From NCBI GenBank assembly GCA_945952025.1, contig CAMFGW010000006.1, forward strand, positions 52,486 through 116,485: 64,000 nt of DNA, written 5' to 3'. The stretch's first letter is position 1; the number at the start of each line of letters is the position of its first letter. The notes under the pieces were generated by a model. The model saw only the letters and a list, made by a program, of their open reading frames with translations, was not told the origin of the DNA and did not search any database. The DNA comes from an uncultured Paracoccaceae bacterium. GTDB lineage: Bacteria > Pseudomonadota > Alphaproteobacteria > Rhodobacterales > Rhodobacteraceae. This document shows positions 46,628 to 55,205 of the stretch, piece by piece. Made by a program: the position numbers and the translations under genes.

Positions 46628-48403
46628 TCAACCGCGCCGGAAAAGAAGCGACCCGCCGTCAAGCCCCTTGGGGTCTTCGGGCAGGCCGACGGCGGCCAGG
46701 GACGCCCCGGCACGCTCGCGGATCGCCTCCGCCTCTGCCGGGTCGGTCAGGGGCACGATCAGCCGGTTGACGGGGCCCAGCGCCTCGGTCGGCAGCGCTT
46801 CGGGGCGAAGCGCGTCCGGCGGCAGGCGCAGCGCGTCCGGCTGAAGGCGCGCCAGAAGGGCCGCGAGCCTTTCGGGCGTCAGCTGCCCCACGATCCAGCC
46901 CGGGGCGGGCGCGTCCGGCGCATGGGCCAGGATCTGCTGGCCGGCCGCGATCAGGTCGGCGCGGTCGTCTTGCACGGTCACGACCAGCGCGGGATGGATC
47001 GCCATCGCCTTCCGCCCGACAAAGCCGATCCCGCCGCCCAGGTCCAGGAACCGCGCGGCCCCCGTCAGATAGGCGCCGATGTTGCGCGCATGGCGGCGGT
47101 CGAACTTGCCCGACTGCACCGCCTCCATCGCCGCCGGCGTGAAGAGGCGCGGATCGACCGGCAGGGGGATCGACTGGTTGTCGACCCATTGCAGGGGAAC
47201 GTCCGCCGCCCGGTCGACCGGCCCCGCGACATAGGGCGACGCGGCTCCCGCCCCCCAGCCTGCCGGCGTTTCCGTCCGGCGTTCGGACTTGGGCAGGGCC
47301 GCGCGTCGCGCCTCGATCTTGGTCTGGACCGCCGCCACCGCCGCCGGGTCGCGCGCCTTCGGGGGTTTCGCCACCACCTCCGACAGGGGCACCTTCGCCG
47401 CCTCGACGAAGCTCGCGACCAGCGTCTGCCAGTCGTCCGTGCCCTTCAGCGTGGCAAGCCGCGCCTCGGCCCGCGCATGGGCCGCCTCATGAAGCCGCGC
47501 AAGCTCTGGGTCGGCCAGAAGCTCTGCCATGATCTCGGCCCGCCGCGCCGCATGGCGGGCGATCGACAGGTCCTCGACCTCATTCCGGTCCTGCAAGGAC
47601 CAGTAATCGGCGTTGTACTTGTCCTTCTTCAGGTTGGCGTTGCCGCGAAACTTGCGCAGCGCATAGGCGTCCATCGACTTCAGCGCGTAATGGTTGATCT
47701 GCGCCCAGTCGAAGCCGACCGACCGCCGGATCGACCGCCAGCCGCGGCACTTGAACCATTCCTGCAGCACCGTGCCAGAGCCGTTCACCCACACGACCTT
47801 CTCGGAATAGTCGCTTTCCTTGTGCTGCGACTTGATGATCGGCCGGTGCATGCCAAGCCTGAGGTAGCGGTGATCGAACTTCAGCATGGTCTTGACCCCC
47901 CAGCCCTTGTTCCAGAAGGGGGGGGCCGCGCGGGTGAACTGGTCCGTCACCGGCGCGCGCGACCAGTCGCGGACGCCGTTCGACCCGAAGATGCGCCAGG
48001 TGATGACCATGGCATCCGCCCCGACCTCGCCCAAGGCCGTCACCAGCCCGTCGAGCGTGGCGGACGGGTGGGTGATGCACAGGAACTCGTCGGCATCGAG
48101 GACCAGCACCCAGTCCGAGGCGCGCACCAGATCCTCGTCATGGGCGTGCTTCAGCATCGAAGGGTGCGGCTTGATCCCCGGCGGCATCACGTTGTCGCGA
48201 TGATGCACGCCGATATCCAGCGCCTGAAGCCGCTTCAGGATCAGGTCGGTCCCGTCCGAACAGTCGTTCGTATAGACCAGCACGTCGGTGAACCCGATGG
48301 CCAGGTGATGCGCCACCCATTCGATGACCCCCGGCCCCTCGTCCTTCATGGTCGAGAGAGCGAGCAGCGTGCCATGCGGGCTGGTCTGGTGGCGAAGCGT
48401 CAT
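46628..48403 (-). CDS. Fusion of GT2-type glycosyltransferase and methyltransferase-like domain
   Basis: The 591-residue protein has an N-terminal Glyco_tranf_2_4 domain (STMKDEGPGVIEWVAHHLAIGF, YTNDCSDGTD, VLVLDADEFLCI, residues 10-300) and a C-terminal Rossmann-like region with the SAM-binding motif FLDLGGGIGFVGRKA at about residue 475. A charged Ala/Lys linker joins them. It would add a sugar and perhaps methylate it or a nearby residue. The poly-C(8) at 47918-47925 in the coding strand (Ala-Pro-Pro) is a potential slippage tract. A 61-bp gap separates it from the next gene. Confidence 0.78.
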   Translation of the reverse strand: MTLRHQTSPHGTLLALSTMKDEGPGVIEWVAHHLAIGFTDVLVYTNDCSDGTDLILKRLQALDIGVHHRDNVMPPGIKPHPSMLKHAHDEDLVRASDWVLVLDADEFLCITHPSATLDGLVTALGEVGADAMVITWRIFGSNGVRDWSRAPVTDQFTRAAPPFWNKGWGVKTMLKFDHRYLRLGMHRPIIKSQHKESDYSEKVVWVNGSGTVLQEWFKCRGWRSIRRSVGFDWAQINHYALKSMDAYALRKFRGNANLKKDKYNADYWSLQDRNEVEDLSIARHAARRAEIMAELLADPELARLHEAAHARAEARLATLKGTDDWQTLVASFVEAAKVPLSEVVAKPPKARDPAAVAAVQTKIEARRAALPKSERRTETPAGWGAGAASPYVAGPVDRAADVPLQWVDNQSIPLPVDPRLFTPAAMEAVQSGKFDRRHARNIGAYLTGAARFLDLGGGIGFVGRKAMAIHPALVVTVQDDRADLIAAGQQILAHAPDAPAPGWIVGQLTPERLAALLARLQPDALRLPPDALRPEALPTEALGPVNRLIVPLTDPAEAEAIRERAGASLAAVGLPEDPKGLDGGSLLFRRG

Positions 48404-48431
48404 GAAAGGTCCTTCACGCAGGAATAGAGCC

Positions 48432-49028
48432 TTATCGTGAAGAAAAGAAGAAAGGGATAAGGCGGCTGAAGTCGGCATTGCCAAGCCTGGTGGGCTCGAC
48501 CTCGAACCGCGCCATGCGCCCGATCCGCTCGGCGACCGGCACGAAGCTTTCCGCCACCGCATAGCCCGCCCGGTCGGCATAGTCGTCCCAAAGGACCGTT
48601 ACCGGGCGCGTCGTATGGATCAGCGTCGCCGCAAAACAGCCCAGCCGAAAGCGCCCGTCGATCAGCACCACATCGGGCGCGGGCGCATCCGGCCCCTGCC
48701 AGACCGCGACCGGCAGTCCCCAGTAGCGGCGCCATTCGTTGTGGCTGCGCGGCATGCCCCATTCCTTGGTCGGGCCGATGTTGGCATGGCGGATGTCAAC
48801 GCCGTCGCGCATCAGCCCGTGGGCCGTCAGCGCGGCCTTCAGGTTTTCCGCCCAGGCCGCGTCGCTTTCGATCGAGATGATGGGTGCGCTCGAATGGCGC
48901 GCGGCAAAGACGGTCGATCCGCCCGAGCCATATTCAAGGATCGAGGTCGCGCGCCGGTAATGCGCCTCGACCGCCGCGCGTTCGGCGTCAGGCATCGACA
49001 TGGCGGGCAGGGGGGCGGGACTATCCAT
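48432..49028 (-). CDS. Class I SAM-methyltransferase-fold protein
   Basis: The 198-residue product has a nucleotide-binding start ATSILEYGSGGSTVFAA followed by IISIESDAAW and VVLIDGRFRLGCFAATLIH, the order expected for a class I methyltransferase fold. The catalytic activity is unproven; similar proteins accompany polysaccharide genes. The start chosen is ATG 49028, 4 nt after the rhamnosyltransferase-like stop. The C-terminus ends with hydrophobic RLIPFFFSSR. Confidence 0.65.
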   Translation of the reverse strand: MDSPAPLPAMSMPDAERAAVEAHYRRATSILEYGSGGSTVFAARHSSAPIISIESDAAWAENLKAALTAHGLMRDGVDIRHANIGPTKEWGMPRSHNEWRRYWGLPVAVWQGPDAPAPDVVLIDGRFRLGCFAATLIHTTRPVTVLWDDYADRAGYAVAESFVPVAERIGRMARFEVEPTRLGNADFSRLIPFFFSSR

Positions 49029-49032
49029 CAGG

Positions 49033-49929
49033 TCAGGGCCGGGGCAGGTCCAGCCGCTCGGCCAGTTCAAGCGGGCGGGCGGTGTCCTCGATCGCGGCGC
49101 GAAGCGCGGCGCCGGTGGTGTAGGGAAAGGCCTCGGCGATGCGCTGTTCCGCGTCGGGCGTGGTGACGCCGCCGGCCGCCAGTTCGGGGGTGCCTTCGAC
49201 GGTCCTGGTGATGCGCGTGGTCCGGTCGCCGGCGGTCTGGATCGTCTGTTCGTAGCCCGAGGTGTTGTTGGTCGAATGCAGCGTGTAGTGGAAGGCGGGG
49301 AAGGTCGGGTCCATGTAGCTGGGCACCACGTTGGCATAGCGGGCATGGCGCATCCGGTAGGGATGCATCCGCGACAACGGCTCGTTCACCACGGCAAGGC
49401 CGATGGCGATGTAGGAGTGGATATGGCCGCTGTGCCGCGCCACGGCGCCATCCAGAAATCCCAGGACGCCGCCCGAGAACGAGATCATGCCGCCGGGATC
49501 GACCCGAAGGGCCGCCCCGCGCAGCCGCTCGACATAGCTCGTGCAGACCGCGTCGTCATCGTCCAGGCGGAAATGGACAGCCGGGGCCGTGTGGTCGCGG
49601 CTCGCCTCGGCGACCACCGGCCGCAGCACGCCGCCAAGGTCCCTGTCCGAGGTCATCAGGACCCGAACAGCCGGAACGTCGGCGGTCAGAGCCGCCAGTC
49701 GCTCGCGGTAGGGGGCGGGCATTTCGTTCGTGGCGACGATGACGAAGGTGAAATCGGGATCGGTCTGGTGGCGGATCGAGGGCAGCAGGATCTGCTCGAA
49801 GAGGTGGAACCTGACTGCCATCCGCGCCGGGTTCCACAGAAGCCGCCCGGCATCCTCAAGCGTGCGGATCGCACGGCCGGTATCGGTGATGCCGAAATAG
49901 GAAAACCGGCAGTGGCCGTAAATCTTCAT
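49033..49929 (-). CDS. Putative rhamnosyltransferase-like glycosyltransferase
   Basis: The 298-residue protein resembles the putative rhamnosyl transferase family: GHCRFSYFGITDTGRA at the N-terminus, LFEQILLPSIRHQTDPDFTFVIVATNEMP, and the acidic motif FRLDDDDAVCTSYVERL. The donor is not certain. As first gene of the 40414-49929 block it is divergent from the 50122 gene; the 192-bp intergenic region would hold both promoters and contains GCGGGTT in tandem (50034-50047). Confidence 0.72.
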   Translation of the reverse strand: MKIYGHCRFSYFGITDTGRAIRTLEDAGRLLWNPARMAVRFHLFEQILLPSIRHQTDPDFTFVIVATNEMPAPYRERLAALTADVPAVRVLMTSDRDLGGVLRPVVAEASRDHTAPAVHFRLDDDDAVCTSYVERLRGAALRVDPGGMISFSGGVLGFLDGAVARHSGHIHSYIAIGLAVVNEPLSRMHPYRMRHARYANVVPSYMDPTFPAFHYTLHSTNNTSGYEQTIQTAGDRTTRITRTVEGTPELAAGGVTTPDAEQRIAEAFPYTTGAALRAAIEDTARPLELAERLDLPRP

Positions 49930-50121
49930 GCCCGTCCCGATACCTGTCCCGTGGCAGTCGACGCCTTGCCCCTAGTTAGACAAGCCGCCGCGCTGCGGCA
50001 ACCGTTTCCGGCCGGACCGCCGCCCCGGGGACAGCGGGTTGCGGGTTGCGGGCAGCGGCCGGGCGGGTCTAATTGATGGCACCCGCTTGCCTGGCGGCGT
50101 CCTGCGGAAGATGAGAACGCC

Positions 50122-51573
50122 ATGACCGATACCCCCCCGACAGACGGCAAGGCAGTGGCGGGCGAAGGCGTGATCCTGCGGGCCGAGAACGGCGCGGTGA
50201 TCGGCTATGATGAAACCGGGCTGATCCTCAGGCTTTCGGACCGGGTCGTGGCCGACCTGGCCGCGCGGCTTGCGCTGCCTGCGGCTGGCGATCCGGGGAC
50301 CGACGACCCAGGCGCGGTCGTGCCGCCGGACCTTGATGCCTGGGACATCCGCCGCCGGGGCGACTGGGTGCATTTCATGGCCCACCTGCCCGGCCGCCAA
50401 GGCATCCGCGGCTATCGCATCCCGGCGGACGGCGGCGCCGTCATCGCCGACGGGCGCGGGCCGCTTCTGGGCATCCTTGGGATCGGCGGCGCGCGCGCAG
50501 CACTTGGCTGGCCAGAGGCCGAGCCTGGCTTTCCCTTCCACATCCTGGCACCGGCCGACGACATCGGCGCGGTGGGCGTTGCCGGGATCGAACCCGCCAT
50601 TCCGCGCGACCGCCTTGGCCCGGTCCGCGACATGACGCACGAGGCCCTGGTGGCCCGCGCGCTGCTTGATGCGCGGCAAAAAAAGGGTCTATCCCTGCCG
50701 AATATCGTCGTCCGGGTCGAAACCGACGAGGCGACCAGCGCCGCAGCGCTCGCCACCGGACCGGCGATGCAGAACCTCGAGGTCGCCGCCGAAAGCTTAT
50801 GCCGCACTGCCCGGGCGCTGGGCACTCACGCGAAACTCCTGGCCATCACGCTCGATTTCGCGCTCGAGGATACAGCGGACAATCCCACCGCCTACCGCAA
50901 CGGCATGATCGCCCTGATGGAAGAGGCGACCCGCCGCCTTGGCCGCCTTGGCCTCGCGCAGCCCCTGTTCCTCGCCACCTTCGACTGCGGCACCCACCGC
51001 CTGACCGAAAGCCCCGCGCTCGAGGGCCAGTGGGAGCTCAGCTGGAACCACGCCGCCCATCGGCTGGTCCATGTGGCGCCCGGCTACATGTTCGCCCAGG
51101 ACGATACCGCCCGCCTGACCGCAGAGGGCCGCGAGGCGCGCGCCCTTGTGACCGCTCAGGCTCTGACCGAGCTTGAGGCCGGCCGCGACTGGCTCTGCCC
51201 CCGGGTGATGCTGGCCGAGGCGACGGGCAAGGTGATCCGCCTGACCTGCGAAAGCCTTTTGCCCCTGACCATCGACCCCGCCGACCCGTTCGGCGCCGGC
51301 CCCGCCGCCGGTTTCCGGCTGGTCGGCGCGCCGGAGGGGCAGGGCATCAAGCGGGTCGAAATCGACCCTGATGATGCCAAATCGGTGCTTTTGCACTGCT
51401 GCCAGACCGTCGATCCGGCCAGCCTTTCCGTTCGCTACGCCTATGGCGCGGCGCCGTCCGGCGGGCCCTATCCGCCGAACGCCGGCGCGCTTCGTGACGG
51501 CTGGGACCGCGACGGCCTGCACCGCTGGGCGCTGCCGGTCCATATCGCCGTGACCAGGGGGGCGGGGCGGTGA
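50122..51573 (+). CDS. Protein of unknown function coupled to RTX sulfatase
   Basis: I do not recognise this 483-residue protein firmly. It has no signal peptide. The central part (LLAITLDFALEDTADNPTAY, LFLATFDCGTHRL, RLVHVAPGYMFAQDDTARLT) and the ending LSVRYAYGAAPSGGPYPPNAGALRD are reminiscent of sialate O-acetylesterase-type SGNH proteins, but no clear GDS motif is present. Its TGA stop overlaps the GTG start of the sulfatase (GTGA), so the two are translated together and probably work on the same material. Confidence 0.6.
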   Translation: MTDTPPTDGKAVAGEGVILRAENGAVIGYDETGLILRLSDRVVADLAARLALPAAGDPGTDDPGAVVPPDLDAWDIRRRGDWVHFMAHLPGRQGIRGYRIPADGGAVIADGRGPLLGILGIGGARAALGWPEAEPGFPFHILAPADDIGAVGVAGIEPAIPRDRLGPVRDMTHEALVARALLDARQKKGLSLPNIVVRVETDEATSAAALATGPAMQNLEVAAESLCRTARALGTHAKLLAITLDFALEDTADNPTAYRNGMIALMEEATRRLGRLGLAQPLFLATFDCGTHRLTESPALEGQWELSWNHAAHRLVHVAPGYMFAQDDTARLTAEGREARALVTAQALTELEAGRDWLCPRVMLAEATGKVIRLTCESLLPLTIDPADPFGAGPAAGFRLVGAPEGQGIKRVEIDPDDAKSVLLHCCQTVDPASLSVRYAYGAAPSGGPYPPNAGALRDGWDRDGLHRWALPVHIAVTRGAGR

Positions 51574-54002
51574 GTTTCGACCGGGCCTCGATCGCGAGGG
51601 ACAATATCTGCGTCATCTGGGTCGACGACATGATCGACGTCTTCACCTGGCGCACGAGCTTCGGCATCCCGATCCTGACGCCCAACATCGACCGCCTCGC
51701 CGCACGCGGCGCGCGCTTTGGCAATGCCTACGCGACCGTGCCGCTCTGCGCCCCCTGCCGGGCCGAACTCGCGACGGGCCTTTCGCCCTACCGCACCGGG
51801 CTCGTCGACCTGAACCGCTTCTGGCGCGAGGTCATGCCCCCCGAAAAAGCCTGGGCCTACGACCTGCGCCGGGCGGGGTTCTACAACTTCACCACCGGCA
51901 AGGTCGACGCGAACTACCGCCCGATGCCCGAAAGCTACCGCCGCATCCTCTTTCACGAAGAGCCGGGGGCGGCCGACCAGGGCGAGCGCACGAAGGTCAA
52001 GGACTACCTCGACCGCGGCCCCGGCATCCGCGGCATCAACCACCCCGACGACGACGGCAGCCAGGACGACCGCTTCTACGACTTCCACGTCGCCCAGAAC
52101 GCCATCGACTTCCTGACGCGCGCCGACCCCTTGCGCCGCCACCTGATCCAGCTCGGGTTCAAACACCCCCACTACAACCTGGAATGCCCCGACCGCTTCT
52201 ACCAGATGTATGATGCCGCCGCGATCCGCTGGCCAGATATTGCGTCGCCCGAAGATTTCTACGGCCCCCAGCCCGGCTTTGCGGTCTATGAGGCCGCCTA
52301 TATCGCCAACGGCAACTGGACCCCGGAAAAGGCTGGCGACGAAGGCTGGAGGCAGGTCGTGCGGGCCTATTTCGCGGCGATCAGCCATGTCGACCACGAA
52401 ATCGGCCGCTTCCTCGACGCGCTCGACGCCTCGCCCCTTGGCGCGAACACCACGGTCATCTTCCTGTCGGACAACGGCTTCAACCTTGGCAACCACGACA
52501 GCTTCCACAAGATGAGCCAATGGGACAGCGCGGCCCATGTCCCCCTGATCCTCGCCTCGCCCCGGATGGAGGGCGGCCGGGTGATCGACCTGCCGGTGTC
52601 GCTGCACAATTTCGCCAAGACCGTGATGGACCTGGCGGGCCTGCCCTACCGGCCGGACTGGGTGTCGGGGCAGAGCCTTTTGGCCTTGTTAGACCCTACT
52701 TTCGGCCAATATGACCAGGCGAAGAACCCCATCACCTCGGTCTTCGGCACCCTGTCGGTCCGCCCCTCGGTCGAGGGTTACCGCCACCTGCGCTACTTCC
52801 GCTATCCGAACGGCGAGGAGCATGTCTATGACGTGGTCGCCGACCCGGGCGAGACCAGAAACCTGATCGACAGCGCGCCGACCGACTTCCTGCGCCAGGC
52901 GCTGATCGAGGGCGCGCGCGACTTGGGGCTGGACCTGAGCGGCCTTGACCACCCGGGCAGCGGCCTCAATGCGATGATGGCGGTCGACGGGTCGGTGATC
53001 CTGGAAGGCACGCGCGGCAACGATCACTACTGGGTCTATGGCGCCGATGCCGAAAAGATCCGCGAGGGGCCGGACGGCGGTGACGACGTGCTGTGGTACA
53101 TGGGCGGCCCCGACGATTACGTCCTGCACTGCCCCCCGAACGTCGAGACGATCCGCATCGCGACCGTGGTGGCGCGGCAGGAAAGCGCTGTCCCGCGCGA
53201 GCCGAAGGTGATCCGCATCGTGGCGCACCCCGAAAGCCCGATCACCTTCGAATGCGCCGAGCGCGTTCTGGTCGATGTGCGCGGCTCGAACCGTGGCGAC
53301 CGCATGACGGGGCCGAAATACGGCGGCGCCACCTTTCGCGGCGGGTCGGGCAGCGACACGCTCGAGGCCATTTCGCGGACGGAATCCTCGCGCCACGCCT
53401 TCTATGGCGGGGCGGGCAATGACCTGCTGATCGGCGGCTGGGGGCATGACACGCTCGACGGCGGCACCGGGGACGACACGATCCACGGCACTGCGGGGCG
53501 CAACCGCATCTATGGCGGCCATGGCAACGACCGGATCATCGACGGCGACGGCGCCTCGCGCGTTCATACCGGGCCGGGGCGGAACCGGGTGACGTTGGGC
53601 GGTGGCAACGACACGCTGCACGCCGGCAGCGGCATCACCCATGTCGATCCGGGGCCGGGGGCGGTGCTGTTCGTCCTACCTTACGGCGGGGTCACGCATG
53701 TCGCGTCCTGGACCGGGGACCAGCGCTACGACCTGACCGCCTGGCCCGTCGCGCCCGCCGTACGGCGGCGATCCGACGGACGGGTCGAGGTGACGGCGGG
53801 CCTCAGCTTCCTGCTGGTCGCGGGCGTGCCCGAAGGCCATGACCTGAGGACGCAGTTCGTGAAACCCGGCGCGCCAGAGGCCGAGGCGCCCGCCGGTCCC
53901 GCGCCGGACCCCGAGGCCGCGCCCGACACGATGCAGGAAAGCGATGCCCCGGCAGCCCCGGCCGCGAACCCGCCGCTTGGCAAGGACGCGGGTTCCGTCT
54001 AG
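51570..54002 (+). CDS. Cys-type sulfatase with C-terminal RTX calcium-binding repeats
   Basis: The 810-residue protein combines a sulfatase domain (residues 10-450) with an RTX region. Metal ligands lie in VIWVDDM, the formylglycine motif is CAPCR with Cys60 as the residue to be oxidised, and [12 protein letters not shown] supplies further ligands. After about residue 590 there are nonapeptide repeats ([29 protein letters not shown]), then a Pro/Ala-rich tail. Absence of a Sec signal plus RTX repeats suggests type I secretion, so the enzyme probably desulfates or cleaves an external glycan. GTG start overlaps the upstream stop. Confidence 0.87.
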   Translation: MSFDRASIARDNICVIWVDDMIDVFTWRTSFGIPILTPNIDRLAARGARFGNAYATVPLCAPCRAELATGLSPYRTGLVDLNRFWREVMPPEKAWAYDLRRAGFYNFTTGKVDANYRPMPESYRRILFHEEPGAADQGERTKVKDYLDRGPGIRGINHPDDDGSQDDRFYDFHVAQNAIDFLTRADPLRRHLIQLGFKHPHYNLECPDRFYQMYDAAAIRWPDIASPEDFYGPQPGFAVYEAAYIANGNWTPEKAGDEGWRQVVRAYFAAISHVDHEIGRFLDALDASPLGANTTVIFLSDNGFNLGNHDSFHKMSQWDSAAHVPLILASPRMEGGRVIDLPVSLHNFAKTVMDLAGLPYRPDWVSGQSLLALLDPTFGQYDQAKNPITSVFGTLSVRPSVEGYRHLRYFRYPNGEEHVYDVVADPGETRNLIDSAPTDFLRQALIEGARDLGLDLSGLDHPGSGLNAMMAVDGSVILEGTRGNDHYWVYGADAEKIREGPDGGDDVLWYMGGPDDYVLHCPPNVETIRIATVVARQESAVPREPKVIRIVAHPESPITFECAERVLVDVRGSNRGDRMTGPKYGGATFRGGSGSDTLEAISRTESSRHAFYGGAGNDLLIGGWGHDTLDGGTGDDTIHGTAGRNRIYGGHGNDRIIDGDGASRVHTGPGRNRVTLGGGNDTLHAGSGITHVDPGPGAVLFVLPYGGVTHVASWTGDQRYDLTAWPVAPAVRRRSDGRVEVTAGLSFLLVAGVPEGHDLRTQFVKPGAPEAEAPAGPAPDPEAAPDTMQESDAPAAPAANPPLGKDAGSV

Positions 54003-54069
54003 GGTCCGCGCCGCGCGCAGGGGCCGATCCGCAGCCCGAAATCCGCGCCCGCGTCAGGAAGGAAGCGCC

Positions 54070-54942
54070 ATGTTCAAAGGGTCGATCCCCGCTCTTGTCA
54101 CCCCGTTCAAGGACGGCGCGCTGGACATCGACACGCTGAAGGCGCTGGTTGACTGGCATGTGGCCGAAGGCTCGACCGGCCTCGTTCCGGTGGGCACGAC
54201 CGGCGAAAGCCCGACCCTTAGCCACGCCGAGCATGGCCGCGTCATCGAAGAAGTGGTGAAGGCCGCGAAGGGCCGCGTCCCGGTCATTGCCGGTGCGGGG
54301 TCGAACAACACCGCCGAAGGCATCGACCTGATCCGCCACGCCGAAAAGGTCGGCGCCGATGCGGCGCTGGTCGTCACGCCCTATTACAACAAGCCGACGC
54401 AGCGGGGCCTGATCGCCCATTTCACCGCGCTGCACGAAGCAAGCAAGCTGCCGATCATCATCTACAACATCCCCGGTCGGTCGGTCGTCGACATGACGCC
54501 AGAGACGATGGGCGAGCTGGCCAGGCTGCCGCGGATCGTCGGCGTCAAGGATGCGACCGGCAAGATCGAGCGGGTGAGCCAGCAGCGCGCAACCTGCGGT
54601 GCCGACTTCATCCAGCTATCGGGCGAGGATGCGACCGCGCTCGGCTTCAACGCGCAGGGCGGCGTCGGCTGCATTTCCGTTACGGCGAACGTCGCCCCGC
54701 GGCTGTGTGCCGAGTTTCAGGCGGCGACACTGAACGGCGATTTCGCGAAGGCGCTCGAATATCAGGACCGGCTGATGCCGCTGCATGAGGCGATCTTCAT
54801 CGAGCCGGGGCTGGTGGGTGCGAAATACGCCCTGTCGCGCCTCGGCCGTTGCGCGCCCGAGGTCCGCCTGCCGCTGACCGGCTTGCTCGACAGCACGAAG
54901 GCGAAGATCGACGCCGCCATGCGCCACGCGGGTCTGGTCTAG
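54070..54942 (+). CDS. dapA: 4-hydroxy-tetrahydrodipicolinate synthase
   Basis: The 290-residue TIM-barrel enzyme condenses pyruvate with aspartate semialdehyde in lysine and diaminopimelate synthesis. The Thr-Thr-Gly-Glu motif ([10 protein letters not shown]), the catalytic Tyr in IIYNIPGRS and the Schiff-base Lys in VGVKDATG are all present. ATG 54070 has GGAAGGAA upstream; the open frame starts earlier inside the sulfatase end but lacks an RBS there. Confidence 0.96.
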   Translation: MFKGSIPALVTPFKDGALDIDTLKALVDWHVAEGSTGLVPVGTTGESPTLSHAEHGRVIEEVVKAAKGRVPVIAGAGSNNTAEGIDLIRHAEKVGADAALVVTPYYNKPTQRGLIAHFTALHEASKLPIIIYNIPGRSVVDMTPETMGELARLPRIVGVKDATGKIERVSQQRATCGADFIQLSGEDATALGFNAQGGVGCISVTANVAPRLCAEFQAATLNGDFAKALEYQDRLMPLHEAIFIEPGLVGAKYALSRLGRCAPEVRLPLTGLLDSTKAKIDAAMRHAGLV

Positions 54943-54957
54943 GTCCATGACGCGGCC

Positions 54958-55086
54958 CTAGCATTGCTGGGTGATCTGGGCGACAAAGCCGGCCGGGCAC
55001 GTCTTGCCCACCGGCAGCGCGCCGGGCGTGCCGCCGACGAAAGCCAAAAGCGCGAAGATCAGGGCGAAAACGGTGGTTTCGGACAT
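54958..55086 (-). CDS. Small secreted or membrane protein of 42 residues
   Basis: The frame runs from ATG 55086 to TAG 54958 and encodes a 42-residue peptide: hydrophobic ALIFALLAFVGG, then GALPVGKTCPAGFVAQITQQC with two cysteines. An almost ideal RBS, AGGAGG, lies 6 nt before the ATG, which is the best reason to treat it as a gene. The N-terminus looks like a short signal or membrane segment. It sits convergent with dapA and downstream of smc. No family is recognised. Confidence 0.6.
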   Translation of the reverse strand: MSETTVFALIFALLAFVGGTPGALPVGKTCPAGFVAQITQQC

Positions 55087-55157
55087 TCGGGGCCTCCTGG
55101 CGCCAGGGTGACTGTTCCCGAATCGTTCTAGCCCTTAAGGATTAACGTCCGGTGGAC

Positions 55158-55178
55158 GTAAGGTGAACGAAACCTTAC
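55158..55178 (-). other. Hairpin between smc and the small gene
   Basis: GTAAGGT / ACCTTAC forms a 7-bp perfect stem with a 7-nt loop, 28 nt after the smc stop. It has no T-run; it may mark the smc transcript end or the leader of the small downstream gene. Confidence 0.3.
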
Positions 55179-55205
55179 CCGCCCGTGCGGCCCCCCCCTT
55201 GAACC

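Noticed and set aside
50034..50054. Tandem GCGGGTT repeats between divergent genes
   Set aside because: Only two exact copies and one partial; too short to call a functional repeat or CRISPR-like structure.
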